From CANDOC01 sp965261725 (GTDB lineage Bacteria; Pseudomonadota; Gammaproteobacteria; Pseudomonadales; Endozoicomonadaceae): a stretch of DNA of 64,000 nucleotides. The DNA is taken from the NCBI GenBank assembly GCA_965261725.1, contig CBDHDU010000002.1:124001-188000 (forward strand), given 5' to 3'. The notes under the pieces were generated by a model. It searched no databases, was not told the origin of the DNA, and worked only from the letters and a program-made list of their open reading frames with translations. How positions within the stretch are numbered: the first letter of the stretch is position 1; every line of letters begins with the position of its first letter. Of this stretch, positions 43,283-52,607 are shown one piece after another. Both the position numbers and the translations under genes were made by a program.

Positions 43283-43466
43283 GTCTATCCTTTGACCTGT
43301 TTTGCTGTGCTGGGTTCGCTTATTTTAGTTCAGCATTTAGTCTAACAATCGGCTTCAAGCGGCGTCACCTTATTATTTACTATGAACATGCAGCTCTATC
43401 AGACTTTGTAACCATTTTCATGTTTCGGGGTGAGCTGCATTTCCGCTCATGGCTGTTTGTCAGGCA

Positions 43467-44879
43467 TTATGTTGTAGCAGCGGCGGCTTTGCGGCGGGGT
43501 ATTCCAAGACGCTGGCGGCGTTCCCACAGGCATTTACGGCTGATGCCGAGTTTGCGCGCCAGTTGGGTTTCGGTCATATTTTCCTGATGTTCCAGGACAA
43601 AGCGCTGGAAGTAATCCTCTAGTGTCAGACCTTCGCGAGAGTCATTTGTTGTTGCTGTAGTGTTGGCTGCAGGAGTAGCATGAATAATGCTTCTTTTGCT
43701 CTCAATGCCGAGATTTTCGGGGATTATAACGTCATCATCGCAAAGAATGGCGGCACGTTCGACAGCATTCTGTAATTCGCGAACATTTCCCCGCCATTGG
43801 TGATGGCTGATGGCGTTTAAAGCCTCCGGGGAAAACATCAGTGGTTGGCTGTTTTGTAACTTTATCTGTCGTTGCAGCAGCTTCTCTGCCAGTAAAATGA
43901 CATCATCGCCCCGTTCCCGTAGTGGTGGAATATTCAGTTCAACAACATTCAGCCGGAAATAGAGATCTTCCCGGAATTGCCCTTCCAGTGATAATTGCTG
44001 CAGATTTCTGTGCGTTGCGGCAATCAGGCGGACATCAACCTTGTGAGACTGAATTGAGCCAACCCGACGCACTTCGCCTTCCTGTAATACCCGCAGCAGG
44101 CGTGCCTGAGCTTCCAATGGTAGTTCACCTATTTCATCCAGAAACAGGGTGCCGCCATCAGCAGCAGCAATAAGACCTTCTCGAGTGCTGGTTGCTCCGG
44201 TGAATGCGCCTTTTTCATGCCCAAAAAGCTCGGATTCGATCAGAGTTTCCGGAATGGCGGCACAGTTTACCGAGATCATGGGCGCTTTACTGCGCTGGCT
44301 GTGGTTATGCAGAGCCTTGGCGACCAATTCTTTGCCTGTACCTGATTCGCCCTGAACCAGTACAGTCGCATTGGTCGGGGCGACTTTTTCGATGCGCCGG
44401 AAAAGGCTCTGCATTACTTTTGAGTGTCCGATAATATTGGCGTAATCAGCATCTGTTGTCTGGCTGGCTGCTTGTTTATTGATTGCAGAAGTGGTGTCTG
44501 CTGACTGGTTTTTTGCTACCTGTTGATTATTACGGGCAATAATTGTGCTGATAGATTGCAGCATTTCTTCATGATCAAAGGGCTTGGCAATGTAATCCAT
44601 AGCGCCCATTTTCATAGAATCAACCGCCGAGCGAAGGCTGGCATAACTGGTCATAATCAAAACCGGTGTGGTGGTTTTGCCAATTAGTTCGGTACCAGGG
44701 GCACCGGGCAGACGTAAGTCGCTGATGATGAGATCAAAGTTTTTCAGGTCGTGTCGTTTGAGTACTGCATCAACAGACCCTGCTTCATCAACCTGATAAT
44801 GATTACGTTCCAGCAGGCGTCTGAGAGAGGCGCGGATAATCGTTTCGTCTTCGACGACCAGAATGTGCCCCTTGCTCAT
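43467..44879 (-). CDS. cbrB: Sigma-54-dependent response regulator CbrB
   Basis: A 470-residue NtrC-type activator. The receiver (about 1-120) has VVEDE, phospho-acceptor Asp in LIISDLRLPGAPG and Lys in YIAKPFD. The AAA+ domain (about 150-385) has Walker A GESGTGKE, the sigma-54 contact GAFTGA, GGTLFLDEIGELP and RLNVVELNIPPLRER. The C-terminal Fis-type helix-turn-helix contains TETQLARKLGISRKCLWERR. Position directly after a CbrA-type kinase gene (84 nt) and within the sfsA-dksA-gluQ-cbr-pcnB series identifies it as CbrB, regulator of carbon/nitrogen balance and amino acid use in pseudomonads. Confidence 0.94.
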   Translation of the reverse strand: MSKGHILVVEDETIIRASLRRLLERNHYQVDEAGSVDAVLKRHDLKNFDLIISDLRLPGAPGTELIGKTTTPVLIMTSYASLRSAVDSMKMGAMDYIAKPFDHEEMLQSISTIIARNNQQVAKNQSADTTSAINKQAASQTTDADYANIIGHSKVMQSLFRRIEKVAPTNATVLVQGESGTGKELVAKALHNHSQRSKAPMISVNCAAIPETLIESELFGHEKGAFTGATSTREGLIAAADGGTLFLDEIGELPLEAQARLLRVLQEGEVRRVGSIQSHKVDVRLIAATHRNLQQLSLEGQFREDLYFRLNVVELNIPPLRERGDDVILLAEKLLQRQIKLQNSQPLMFSPEALNAISHHQWRGNVRELQNAVERAAILCDDDVIIPENLGIESKRSIIHATPAANTTATTNDSREGLTLEDYFQRFVLEHQENMTETQLARKLGISRKCLWERRQRLGIPRRKAAAATT

Positions 44880-44963
44880 AGGTACTCCTGCTTTTTTTGT
44901 AGGTAAGCGGTTCCGTCCGGGTGCGGAAGATGCATTCTAACCTGAAATCGAACGACTGACATC

Positions 44964-47906
44964 TTATGTTTCATGGTTAGAAAACCTTGGCAGACGGATA
45001 GTAAAACGGGTGCCGTTTTTTTCGTGCTGATTGACCGGGCTTTCCACCTGAATGCTACCGAAATGCTCTTCTATCATACGATATACGAGTGCCAGCCCCA
45101 GACCCGTTCCCTGCCCCGGCTCTTTGGTGGTAAAGAAAGGTTCAAACAGACGGCTTTGGTTTTCTTTGGTAATGCCATGTCCCTGGTCGGTGACATCAAT
45201 TTGAACTGACTGTTCAGAGAGGCGGGTGGTTATCCTGATCTCGCTGTTGTCCGGGGAGGCATCCGCTGCATTACTCAACAGGTTAATGAAAACCTGCAAT
45301 AGCTTTTGTTCATCGCCCAGTACGCAGACATTAAACTCACATTCATTCAGTATCTGCAGGTTATGATGTTTGTGATTCAGAGATATCAACGCCACGGCTT
45401 CAGTAACCAGTGTGCGTATATTGACGGCTTCTTCCCTGCCAACCAGATTTGAGTTTGCACCACTGTGTGCAAAGGTCATGAGCGAGTGCAGAATGGTACT
45501 AATGCGCTGAGTCTGTTCCAGCATTTGGATAGCAGTCGTTTTAACATCCGGCTCATCGGATACTGCTTTCATTTCCTGAGCGAGACAGCTGATGGCGGTC
45601 ACCGGGTTGCCAATTTCATGGGCGACGCCTGCCGCAAGCTGGCCAATAGATGCCAGTCGCTCACTGTGTTCAAGACGTTGCTCCAGTGACTGGGTTTCCG
45701 TCAGATCTTCCATCATGATGATATGACCTGCGCGGCCATCACGATCCTTGATCGTGGTTTTGTGCAGATTAAACCACTGATGCTTTCCTGCCTGAGTGAT
45801 GTGTTGTTTGTGCAAGTGATTATCATCAGACCCTGAAAAATCAATCAGCATCTGGCTCCAGGGTTGGGGGAGGGATGATGTGAGAGAACCCAGAATATCA
45901 TCGGCTTCAATGCCGGTGGTTTCTGTCATGGCATTATTCCACATCAGGATTTCACCATATTTTCCCAGAGAACAGACGGCCATTGGCAGGCGGTTAAGGA
46001 TCTCCCGGTGATAACGGCGCAGCTGATCCAGTTGTGCGGCGAGACCTGTCAGTTCGGAATGATAGGTTTCCAGCCGGTTTTCAATCAGGTTGATGTCAGC
46101 GGTGCGGAAGTCATCGGCATCCTGCTTCCAGGGAATGGCGGTATTGATAATATCGCGCGCCACGCTGGGACCCATGAGTCCTGAAAGATTTGCCTCAATC
46201 TGATCCCGCAAGCGCCTCAATGCGAAGGGTCTGGTTTCCGTCCGCTGGAGATTCAGATCAAGCAGTGCCCGCTCAACTTCTCTGAATGCGGTAGTTTTGC
46301 CCAGCGGGGTTGAAAGTGCCTCTTCGAACTGGCTGGCTGAAAGTGCGGCAGGTATCCGGCGGCTCGGTTGGCTGACCTGCTCAATAGCGCAGGCTTCGGC
46401 AGCCATTACCTCTTCCGGTGACTGGGTGGTAAACCGGGATACCAGAATGAGTGTCAGGCTGTTGACTGCGATTGAAGCTAAAGCCGCATAGTACCAGTTG
46501 GAATCTAGGCTGATATAAATGCCATGCAAATCAAATAACAGACCGGGGCTGTCTGTTATAAGCGGGAAAATCAGTGTTCCTGCCCACACAGCTATACCGG
46601 CGAGTAGTCCGGCAATAAAGCCCTGACGATTAACCGTTGGCCAGTATACGAGAGATAAAACACCGGGCAAAAATTGCAATGCAGCGATATAAGAGAGAAT
46701 GGCAAGATCAGTGAGGTCTTCTTGTCCTCTTTGTAGCAACAAATAAAAGACATAGCTGGAAATGATGAGCACCGCGATCAGCGCTCGCTTTACCCATTGC
46801 AACCATCGATAGATGTTGGTTTGAGGGCCGGGTTGATACACCGGTAGTATCAGGTGGTTCATGACCATTGATGACAGCGCCAGTGTGCAGACGATGATCA
46901 CACCACTCGCAGCAGACATCCCGCCAAGGTATGCAAGTGCAATCATCAGCGGATTTTCCATCGCCATCCCGACCCCGATGGTCAGGTATTCAGGCACCGT
47001 TGTTGCGTTCACCGCTAGCCCGCCCCAGAGAATCAGGGGAACCGTAATGCTCATCAACAGCAGCAGTAATGGAACGCCCCAGCTGGCGGTATACAGGTGT
47101 TGTTTATTGATATTTTCGGCGAACACCATATGAAAGATATGCGGCATAACAATGGCGGCAGCAAAGAAAATCAGCAGCAGAGTGCGCCAGGGACCATCAG
47201 TCAGCCTGACCTGCATGCGGCTGAGTATCTGGGTATTAAGGTCAAGCCACTGATCGAGGCCATCCAGTCCACCAAATACAGAAAAAAGAACAGTTCCACC
47301 GATAATCAGCAGCGCCAGCAGTTTAAACAGGCTTTCAAATGCCACGGCAGCTACAAGACCGTGATGTTTCTGACGATCAGGCATATGGCGGGTGCCGAAC
47401 AGACTAGTGAAGATGATCATCAGCAAGCAGAAACCAAGTGCAAACTGCTCCGGAGCGGCGCTGTCCGGATCGAGTATATGAATACTGTCAGATACCGCCT
47501 GAACCTGTAGTGCCAGCAAAGGTAGTGTGGCGACAAGCAGAAAGATTGTTGTTATTGCGCCAGCCCAGCTGCTTCTGAAGCGGAATGCGAAAATATCCGG
47601 CAGTGAGCGTAGTTGCCAGTCACGAGTGATTCTAAGTATCGGAGCCAGTAGTACCGGCGCCAGCAAAAAGGCACCACTGATGCCGAGATAATAAGCGAGA
47701 AAAACAAAGCCATACTGATACGCCATGCCAACCATGCCGTAGAAAGCCCAGGCACTGGCATAGACGCCCAGAGACAATACATAGACAGCAGGATGAGCGG
47801 TTATTTTTCGGGAAACATAACCCTTGTCTGTACACCAGGCGATGAAGAAAAGAAGGCTCAGATAACCAACAGTCAGTGTAGCCAGAGAAGAGGCGTCAAA
47901 GGTCAT
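44964..47906 (-). CDS. cbrA: CbrA: sodium/solute-symporter-fused histidine kinase
   Basis: A 980-residue sensor from the ATG at 47906, which overlaps the end of the small upstream gene by 11 nt; upstream extension is not supported. About 13 membrane segments form an SLC5/SSSF transporter-like domain (about 1-500), followed by a linker with a STAC-like region, a PAS domain (LPMAVCSLGKYGEILMWNNA) and HisKA with the His in GVAHEIGNPVTAISCL. HATPase follows with FEPFFTTKEPGQGTGLGLAL. Length and layout match Pseudomonas CbrA (about 983 residues), which transports histidine and signals to CbrB. Confidence 0.95.
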   Translation of the reverse strand: MTFDASSLATLTVGYLSLLFFIAWCTDKGYVSRKITAHPAVYVLSLGVYASAWAFYGMVGMAYQYGFVFLAYYLGISGAFLLAPVLLAPILRITRDWQLRSLPDIFAFRFRSSWAGAITTIFLLVATLPLLALQVQAVSDSIHILDPDSAAPEQFALGFCLLMIIFTSLFGTRHMPDRQKHHGLVAAVAFESLFKLLALLIIGGTVLFSVFGGLDGLDQWLDLNTQILSRMQVRLTDGPWRTLLLIFFAAAIVMPHIFHMVFAENINKQHLYTASWGVPLLLLLMSITVPLILWGGLAVNATTVPEYLTIGVGMAMENPLMIALAYLGGMSAASGVIIVCTLALSSMVMNHLILPVYQPGPQTNIYRWLQWVKRALIAVLIISSYVFYLLLQRGQEDLTDLAILSYIAALQFLPGVLSLVYWPTVNRQGFIAGLLAGIAVWAGTLIFPLITDSPGLLFDLHGIYISLDSNWYYAALASIAVNSLTLILVSRFTTQSPEEVMAAEACAIEQVSQPSRRIPAALSASQFEEALSTPLGKTTAFREVERALLDLNLQRTETRPFALRRLRDQIEANLSGLMGPSVARDIINTAIPWKQDADDFRTADINLIENRLETYHSELTGLAAQLDQLRRYHREILNRLPMAVCSLGKYGEILMWNNAMTETTGIEADDILGSLTSSLPQPWSQMLIDFSGSDDNHLHKQHITQAGKHQWFNLHKTTIKDRDGRAGHIIMMEDLTETQSLEQRLEHSERLASIGQLAAGVAHEIGNPVTAISCLAQEMKAVSDEPDVKTTAIQMLEQTQRISTILHSLMTFAHSGANSNLVGREEAVNIRTLVTEAVALISLNHKHHNLQILNECEFNVCVLGDEQKLLQVFINLLSNAADASPDNSEIRITTRLSEQSVQIDVTDQGHGITKENQSRLFEPFFTTKEPGQGTGLGLALVYRMIEEHFGSIQVESPVNQHEKNGTRFTIRLPRFSNHET

Positions 47907-48072
47907 CAGCGCCTCGCTTAACCTGCAGTACGTAACCGGCAACAATGAGCATCATCCACAGCAGCCAGGGACGATACCAGTCGCTACTGGACTGCAGCCA
48001 CCAGTCCATAATGGCGGGGGAGATCAGGTAGATACCAATCACAAGAAGTAATACTAACCGGTATAGATACAT
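47896..48072 (-). CDS. cbrX: CbrX-like small membrane protein, coupled to cbrA
   Basis: A 58-residue protein encoded immediately before cbrA. It starts MYLYRLVLLLVIGIYLISPA and has two hydrophobic segments (about 5-22 and 36-50) separated by DWWLQSSSDWYRP, ending KRGADDL. Its last codons GAT GAC CTT TGA contain the cbrA start ATGACC in another frame, giving an 11-nt overlap and clear translational coupling. A small gene in this same place in Pseudomonas is called cbrX and is cotranscribed and coupled with cbrA. Assignment rests on position, size and topology. Confidence 0.8.
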   Translation of the reverse strand: MYLYRLVLLLVIGIYLISPAIMDWWLQSSSDWYRPWLLWMMLIVAGYVLQVKRGADDL

Positions 48073-48159
48073 GGCTGTGTGTCGTGCGGTTATATGACGA
48101 CCGCTATGTTATAACGGAAGGGTATGTACGTATAGTGATGTTTTGTTGTTATCTGATTT

Positions 48160-50166
48160 TCAGATCGTGATCCAGTAAACCATTTCTCCGGGGCAAAATG
48201 CACCGAGTGTTTCCTGCATCAGTTCGTTGGCGCGCATCTTGTAAAGGTTCTTTGCCCATCCAAGATCCTTTTCGAGATTTTTCTCGACATACCGGGACGG
48301 GAAAGCATTTACCTGATTGTTGTTGTAGGCAATGGGGAGTGTAATACCACTGGGAATCATGCTCCGACGGCTGGCCAGTGCGCCTTTGCATTGAAAAAAC
48401 AGCTGTTCTGCAAGTTGCTTACGCTGGCGGAGGTAGAAGATGGACTCATCTTCATAACGGGCTTCATAAGGACGCATCACCACATCAAACTGCTGTTGTC
48501 TGCACATCATAATGGCTCTGGGGTCTGCCGGAGCATTGTTGTACATGGCATTACAGCTTCTGGTTGTGCGATCGTCTGTTTCCATTCGTAACTGATGATA
48601 CCAGGGGCTGTTAGGTCCCATTTTCTGTTGGGCAGACATAATTGCGCTGTAGAACAGGTTTTCGTCCGGTTTAAAACAGCTGTTGTCGTCACTCTGCGGC
48701 TTTGGAGTAATGCCGGGAACGGTATTGATTTCTATATGCCGGCGACGGCGTATCTGCTGGCAGCGGTCATCCCGGCTCATCATTTGAGGAGCCATAACCG
48801 TCATACCCAGAGGCTGTCTGACTGAAGGTTGGCGGGCAGGCATACTGTTATTCCGGTACTGCGTATTTGAATGGGGTTGTTGATACGTATTCATTCCCCG
48901 TGGTGCCGAGCGCCACTGTGAGGCGTGGTGCTGCATTTGCGGTTTTTGATAGTCAGGCTGACGGTAGTCCGTTTGATTCTGGTTATAGGCGGGCTGCTGA
49001 GTTGCCGCTGAGTTATAAGCTGGTTGTGAATACGTTGAAGGCTGTTCAGGCGTCGGGGCAGATTGATATGAGTAACCATTCTGCCGGGGCATCATATTTG
49101 CTGAAGGAGGATTATAGTTGTTGTGTTGCCCCATACTTGGTGACGATACGTTTTGACCAGCGAAGTTATGCTGACTCATATCCTGCTGGGGCATGCCCAT
49201 ATAGTTTGAATCAGGCTGGTGGCTATAGTTGTCAGCTTTGTAATGCCCGCCCATGTTGTAATTCGTCATATCCGCGCTTTGCTCAGGCATGCTGTAACCT
49301 GAGTTCGGTGTATGATAAGGCTGCTGTGCCGGGGCTGAATGTTGTGCAGAGTAATCAGCATAAGGCTGCTGATTGCCCGTGCTGTATTGTTCCATGCCTT
49401 GGGGTGGCATCGCCTGCATTTCTTCCTGAGTCAGCATACCGTGATCAGGTTCATATGATCCGGCAACAGGCTGATTCATGTTGTAATCGCTGTCCGGCAT
49501 GCTCCGGTGGTTATCAATTCTTTCGCCGGTTTGCATATTAAAAGTGCTGTGGGGCTGTTCGTACATACTGTTGCTGCTGCTGTTGTACGGGTTCATACCC
49601 TGTTGAGCCATATTGCCGGCAGGCATGCCATCCTGACCCATCATGTTTTGAGGCTGTGATCCCTGCGAGTATGGGTTGTATTGATTACCCTGTGTACTCT
49701 GATAGCCGTAGTGATCTTCGGTCATGACCGGGTTGTTAATAACCTGCGGGATTTCCTGCGGCATGGTGTTACCCATACCCTGGTAGCCTGAATATGAATC
49801 GTGCTGCTGGGGCATCATCTGCCCGGTATTCATATCCATGTTGTTGTTCATGTTTGCAGCAGAATTATAGGGCTCTGGCATCGTAGCCTGGGCGGGCATG
49901 CTACTCGTTGTGCTGCCATGCATATTATAGGATTGTGAGCTGTAGGGTTGTGAGCCGTACGGGTTTGCCTGATAGCCGCTGCTGGCCTGATTGTAAGCAG
50001 ATGATGGTTGGACGTTGTTATAGCTGCCGTGCATGCCATTCTGGGCTGGCATATATTGCATCGACGGTGAAACGGGCATCCCGGGCACAGGCTGTTCGCC
50101 AGTTGCCTGGAAGCTGACTGCAAGCGGAATTGATAAAAGATACCGGTACTTCCTGAAACAACGCAT
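48160..50166 (-). CDS. Exported Met/Gln/Asn/Tyr/Pro-rich low-complexity protein with Cys-containing C-terminal domain
   Basis: A 668-residue protein. The N-terminus (MRCFRKYRYLLSIPLAVSFQ) is a weak signal sequence; AGGA lies 8 nt before the ATG. Residues about 25-450 are almost free of Leu, Ile and Lys and rich in Gln, Asn, Tyr, Met, Ser, Pro and Gly, a prion-like, intrinsically disordered composition with imperfect motifs such as YNPYSQGSQPQNMM and QPAYNSAATQQPAYNQ. The C-terminal about 215 residues are ordinary, with six cysteines and helices such as ESIFYLRQRKQLAEQLFF. No family was recognised. It is inserted between gluQ and cbrX. Low-complexity tracts may vary in length between strains. 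Confidence 0.75.
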   Translation of the reverse strand: MRCFRKYRYLLSIPLAVSFQATGEQPVPGMPVSPSMQYMPAQNGMHGSYNNVQPSSAYNQASSGYQANPYGSQPYSSQSYNMHGSTTSSMPAQATMPEPYNSAANMNNNMDMNTGQMMPQQHDSYSGYQGMGNTMPQEIPQVINNPVMTEDHYGYQSTQGNQYNPYSQGSQPQNMMGQDGMPAGNMAQQGMNPYNSSSNSMYEQPHSTFNMQTGERIDNHRSMPDSDYNMNQPVAGSYEPDHGMLTQEEMQAMPPQGMEQYSTGNQQPYADYSAQHSAPAQQPYHTPNSGYSMPEQSADMTNYNMGGHYKADNYSHQPDSNYMGMPQQDMSQHNFAGQNVSSPSMGQHNNYNPPSANMMPRQNGYSYQSAPTPEQPSTYSQPAYNSAATQQPAYNQNQTDYRQPDYQKPQMQHHASQWRSAPRGMNTYQQPHSNTQYRNNSMPARQPSVRQPLGMTVMAPQMMSRDDRCQQIRRRRHIEINTVPGITPKPQSDDNSCFKPDENLFYSAIMSAQQKMGPNSPWYHQLRMETDDRTTRSCNAMYNNAPADPRAIMMCRQQQFDVVMRPYEARYEDESIFYLRQRKQLAEQLFFQCKGALASRRSMIPSGITLPIAYNNNQVNAFPSRYVEKNLEKDLGWAKNLYKMRANELMQETLGAFCPGEMVYWITI

Positions 50167-50318
50167 TGTGCATTCCTTGCCATCGTGTTTCGGAACTCTG
50201 GCTACAACCTGACTGAACGCTCAAATTTAGAATAAATCAGACAGGCAACAAGCCAGAACGAAATTCGTTCTCACCGTTTATTCACATCGGCATCTTTTTA
50301 TCAATCTGCAGCAGTTTA

Positions 50319-51203
50319 TTAATTATCTTGTTGGGGAATGCTCATAAGGGAAGGAATAGCAGTGATATCCCAATGCTGAACAGACCAGCCAAGCAGGGAT
50401 TCGATATAGCAATTATCGGTGGGAGGTAAGGGTTGATGCAGGGCCTTAAGGGCTTTGAGCAGAACCGGCACCGGGTTATCCAGTGGCAGAGCCGTGGCAT
50501 GATTCTGCTTGCTCAGCTTGCTGCCATGATCATTAATAATGACCGGCAGATGCGCATAAGCGGGCTCTTTATGACCAAGGAGCTGTAACAGGTATTGCTG
50601 GCGCGGTGTGGAATCAAGCAGGTCGCTGCCGCGTACGACATCCGTCACACCTTGTTCAGCATCATCCACGACAACCGCCAGCTGGTATGCAAACAGGCCA
50701 TCCTTCCTGAGCAGAATGGAATCCCCAATCTCATCCAGCGGGAAGGATTGTGTTCCCTGAATCCGGTCTTCGAATGTCATCGTATCAGCCGGTGTGCGCA
50801 GGCGCAGGGAATAAGGTGTTTCAGAAATACCTGATTTATCACGGCAGAAACCGGGATAACGGCCTTTATATTCAACCAGTTTTTTACGACTGCAGGTGCA
50901 GGGATATAACAAACCCTGTTGCTGAAGCTGTTCCAGCGCCTCCCGGTAGACGTCATTGCGGTTGCTTTGGTAAACAACGGTGTCGTCCCAGTGCAAACCA
51001 TAGGCTTCCAGAGCCTTTAGTATGATGCTGGCCGCGCCCGGTTGCTCCCGTGGGCGGTCAATATCTTCCATGCGAACCAGCCACTTGCCACCATTAGCTC
51101 TTGCATCCAGATAGCTGGCAAGTGCTGCGACAAGAGAACCGAAATGAAGCGAACCGGTAGGAGATGGTGCAAAACGACCGATGTAAGACGTTGGGAGGGT
51201 CAT
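50319..51203 (-). CDS. gluQ: Glutamyl-Q tRNA(Asp) synthetase
   Basis: A 294-residue truncated GluRS paralogue that attaches glutamate to queuosine in tRNA-Asp. It has the N-terminal IGRFAPSPTGSLHFGSL (HIGH-type motif), RMEDIDRPREQPGA, the zinc-binding cysteines in YPCTCSRKKLVEY and GFCRDK, and the KMSKS-type GSKLSKQNHA. It lacks the anticodon-binding domain of full GluRS, as expected. It lies 30 nt downstream of dksA, the standard dksA-gluQ pair. Confidence 0.95.
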   Translation of the reverse strand: MTLPTSYIGRFAPSPTGSLHFGSLVAALASYLDARANGGKWLVRMEDIDRPREQPGAASIILKALEAYGLHWDDTVVYQSNRNDVYREALEQLQQQGLLYPCTCSRKKLVEYKGRYPGFCRDKSGISETPYSLRLRTPADTMTFEDRIQGTQSFPLDEIGDSILLRKDGLFAYQLAVVVDDAEQGVTDVVRGSDLLDSTPRQQYLLQLLGHKEPAYAHLPVIINDHGSKLSKQNHATALPLDNPVPVLLKALKALHQPLPPTDNCYIESLLGWSVQHWDITAIPSLMSIPQQDN

Positions 51204-51227
51204 TTACTCTGGAAAGGAAGAAAACCA

Positions 51228-51242
51228 GGCTCCTTAGGAGCC
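51228..51242 (-). terminator. Hairpin at the dksA stop codon
   Basis: GGCTCC-TAA-GGAGCC on the minus strand, a 6-bp stem whose 3-nt loop is the dksA stop codon, followed by TGGTTTTCTTCC. It is probably the partial terminator between dksA and gluQ known from relatives, letting some transcription through. Confidence 0.55.
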
Positions 51243-51677
51243 CAGCTGTTTTTCCTTGATCTCTGCCAGCGTTTTGCAGTCAATGCAAAGCGTTGCAGTC
51301 GGACGTGCTTCCAAGCGACGGATGCCGATATCGACGCCGCATGAATCACAGTATCCGTAATCTTCGTCTTCAATGCGCTGCAGAGTCTGTTCAATTTTCT
51401 TGATCAGCTTACGTTCCCGGTCACGGGTGCGCAGTTCAAGACTAAACTCCTCTTCCTGGCTGGCGCGATCCGCCGGGTCCGGGAAATTAGCAGCTTCGTC
51501 CTGCATATGGTTAACCGTACGGTCAACTTCTTCCATCAGCTCCTGCTTCCATGACTGCAAGATAGCGGTAAAGTGCGCTACTTGCTTGTCATTCATATAC
51601 TCTTCGCCTTGTTTTTCCTTATAAGGCGTAAAGCTTCTGAGCAGGTTGCCAGATTCGGCTTTTTTCTGTGCTGACAT
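51234..51677 (-). CDS. dksA: RNA polymerase-binding transcription factor DksA
   Basis: A 147-residue DksA. The ATG at 51677 has GAGG 8 nt upstream; a GTG two codons earlier has impossible spacing. The coiled coil contains the acidic tip region ANFPDPADRASQEEEF (D-x-x-D-x-A), and the C4 zinc finger is YGYCDSCGVDIG with LCIDCKTLAE. It binds the RNA polymerase secondary channel and works with ppGpp. Between sfsA and gluQ, as in other gammaproteobacteria. Confidence 0.96.
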   Translation of the reverse strand: MSAQKKAESGNLLRSFTPYKEKQGEEYMNDKQVAHFTAILQSWKQELMEEVDRTVNHMQDEAANFPDPADRASQEEEFSLELRTRDRERKLIKKIEQTLQRIEDEDYGYCDSCGVDIGIRRLEARPTATLCIDCKTLAEIKEKQLGS

Positions 51678-51896
51678 GGTCACAGCCTCTTCAACCTAAC
51701 CTTGTTTACGAGCATCCTTCGGGAGGCCTGCATTCCCTGTATAACCTGACATAATGCCACAAATCACTTTTCAGGGAAGCGCAGAGGCTACCAGAACACT
51801 TTCCGATGTGCCACTACTGAAAGTTGACATGGATCGCATGTTTCTGCAATAAGTGGGTGCCTGATTGTTTCATGGTTATTTTTTCGGGTTGTGCGT

Positions 51897-52607
51897 TTAA
51901 GGTTGCAGAATCACCGGTAGCTCGCGATAGAGTTCCATATGCTCGGGCAGTGTATTTGATTGCCATGCCATCACTTCAACCCCCGCCGCAGCGGCCTCTT
52001 TTAATAGTTTGCCGTAGGTCGGGTCGATATGGTCAGCCGGGCTGACGGTTTCAATGCCCGAGTGTTGAACACAAAAGAATAAAACGGCTCTGGCACCGTC
52101 AGCTGAAACCTGCATCAGCTCATGCAAATGCTTTTTGGCGCGAACACTAACAGCATCAGGGAAATATCCATCTCCCGGTGCTTCTTCAAGGGTGACACTC
52201 TTAACCTCGATATAGCAGGGCGGTTTATCATCATCTGAAAGGAGAATATCGATGCGGCTGTTTTCGCCATAGCGCACTTCTCTCTTTAATTGTCGATAGC
52301 CCTGCAAGCCGGGAATGACGTCGGCATTAATTGCTTCCTCAACCAGTCGATTGGCCTGCCCGGTATTGATGCAGGCTCTCACACCTTCTCTGGTTTCAAC
52401 CAGCTCCCAGGTAAAGCGATACTTTCGCTTCGGGTTGTTTGAATCGGAGAACCAGACCCGGCTGCCCGGCTCGGCACAGTTTCTCATTGAGCCAGTGTTA
52501 GGGCAGTGGATGGTAATCTGTTCACCGCTATCCGTTTCGATATCTGCCAGAAAACGTTTATAGCGGCGAATCAGTCGACCGGATGATAGTGGAGGATCAA
52601 ACTTCAC
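51897..52607 (-). CDS. sfsA: SfsA family DNA-binding/nuclease-like protein
   Basis: A 236-residue SfsA. The start is taken at GTG 52607 (VKFDPPLSSG), which aligns with the family N-terminus and overlaps the upstream stop as GTGA; the frame extending to 52694 is only read-through of the Rieske gene region. Family sequence includes HCPNTGSMRNC, GENSRIDILLSDD with CYIEVKSVTLEE (a PD-(D/E)xK-like site), FPDAVSVRAKKHLHEL and VLFFCVQ. SfsA is associated with sugar-fermentation gene stimulation in E. coli; molecular activity is unclear. Confidence 0.94.
   Translation of the reverse strand: MKFDPPLSSGRLIRRYKRFLADIETDSGEQITIHCPNTGSMRNCAEPGSRVWFSDSNNPKRKYRFTWELVETREGVRACINTGQANRLVEEAINADVIPGLQGYRQLKREVRYGENSRIDILLSDDDKPPCYIEVKSVTLEEAPGDGYFPDAVSVRAKKHLHELMQVSADGARAVLFFCVQHSGIETVSPADHIDPTYGKLLKEAAAAGVEVMAWQSNTLPEHMELYRELPVILQP

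Noticed and set aside
48867..49541. 224-codon plus-strand frame opposite the low-complexity gene
   Set aside because: Mirror of a biased repeat-rich coding region; product shows no domain or signal.
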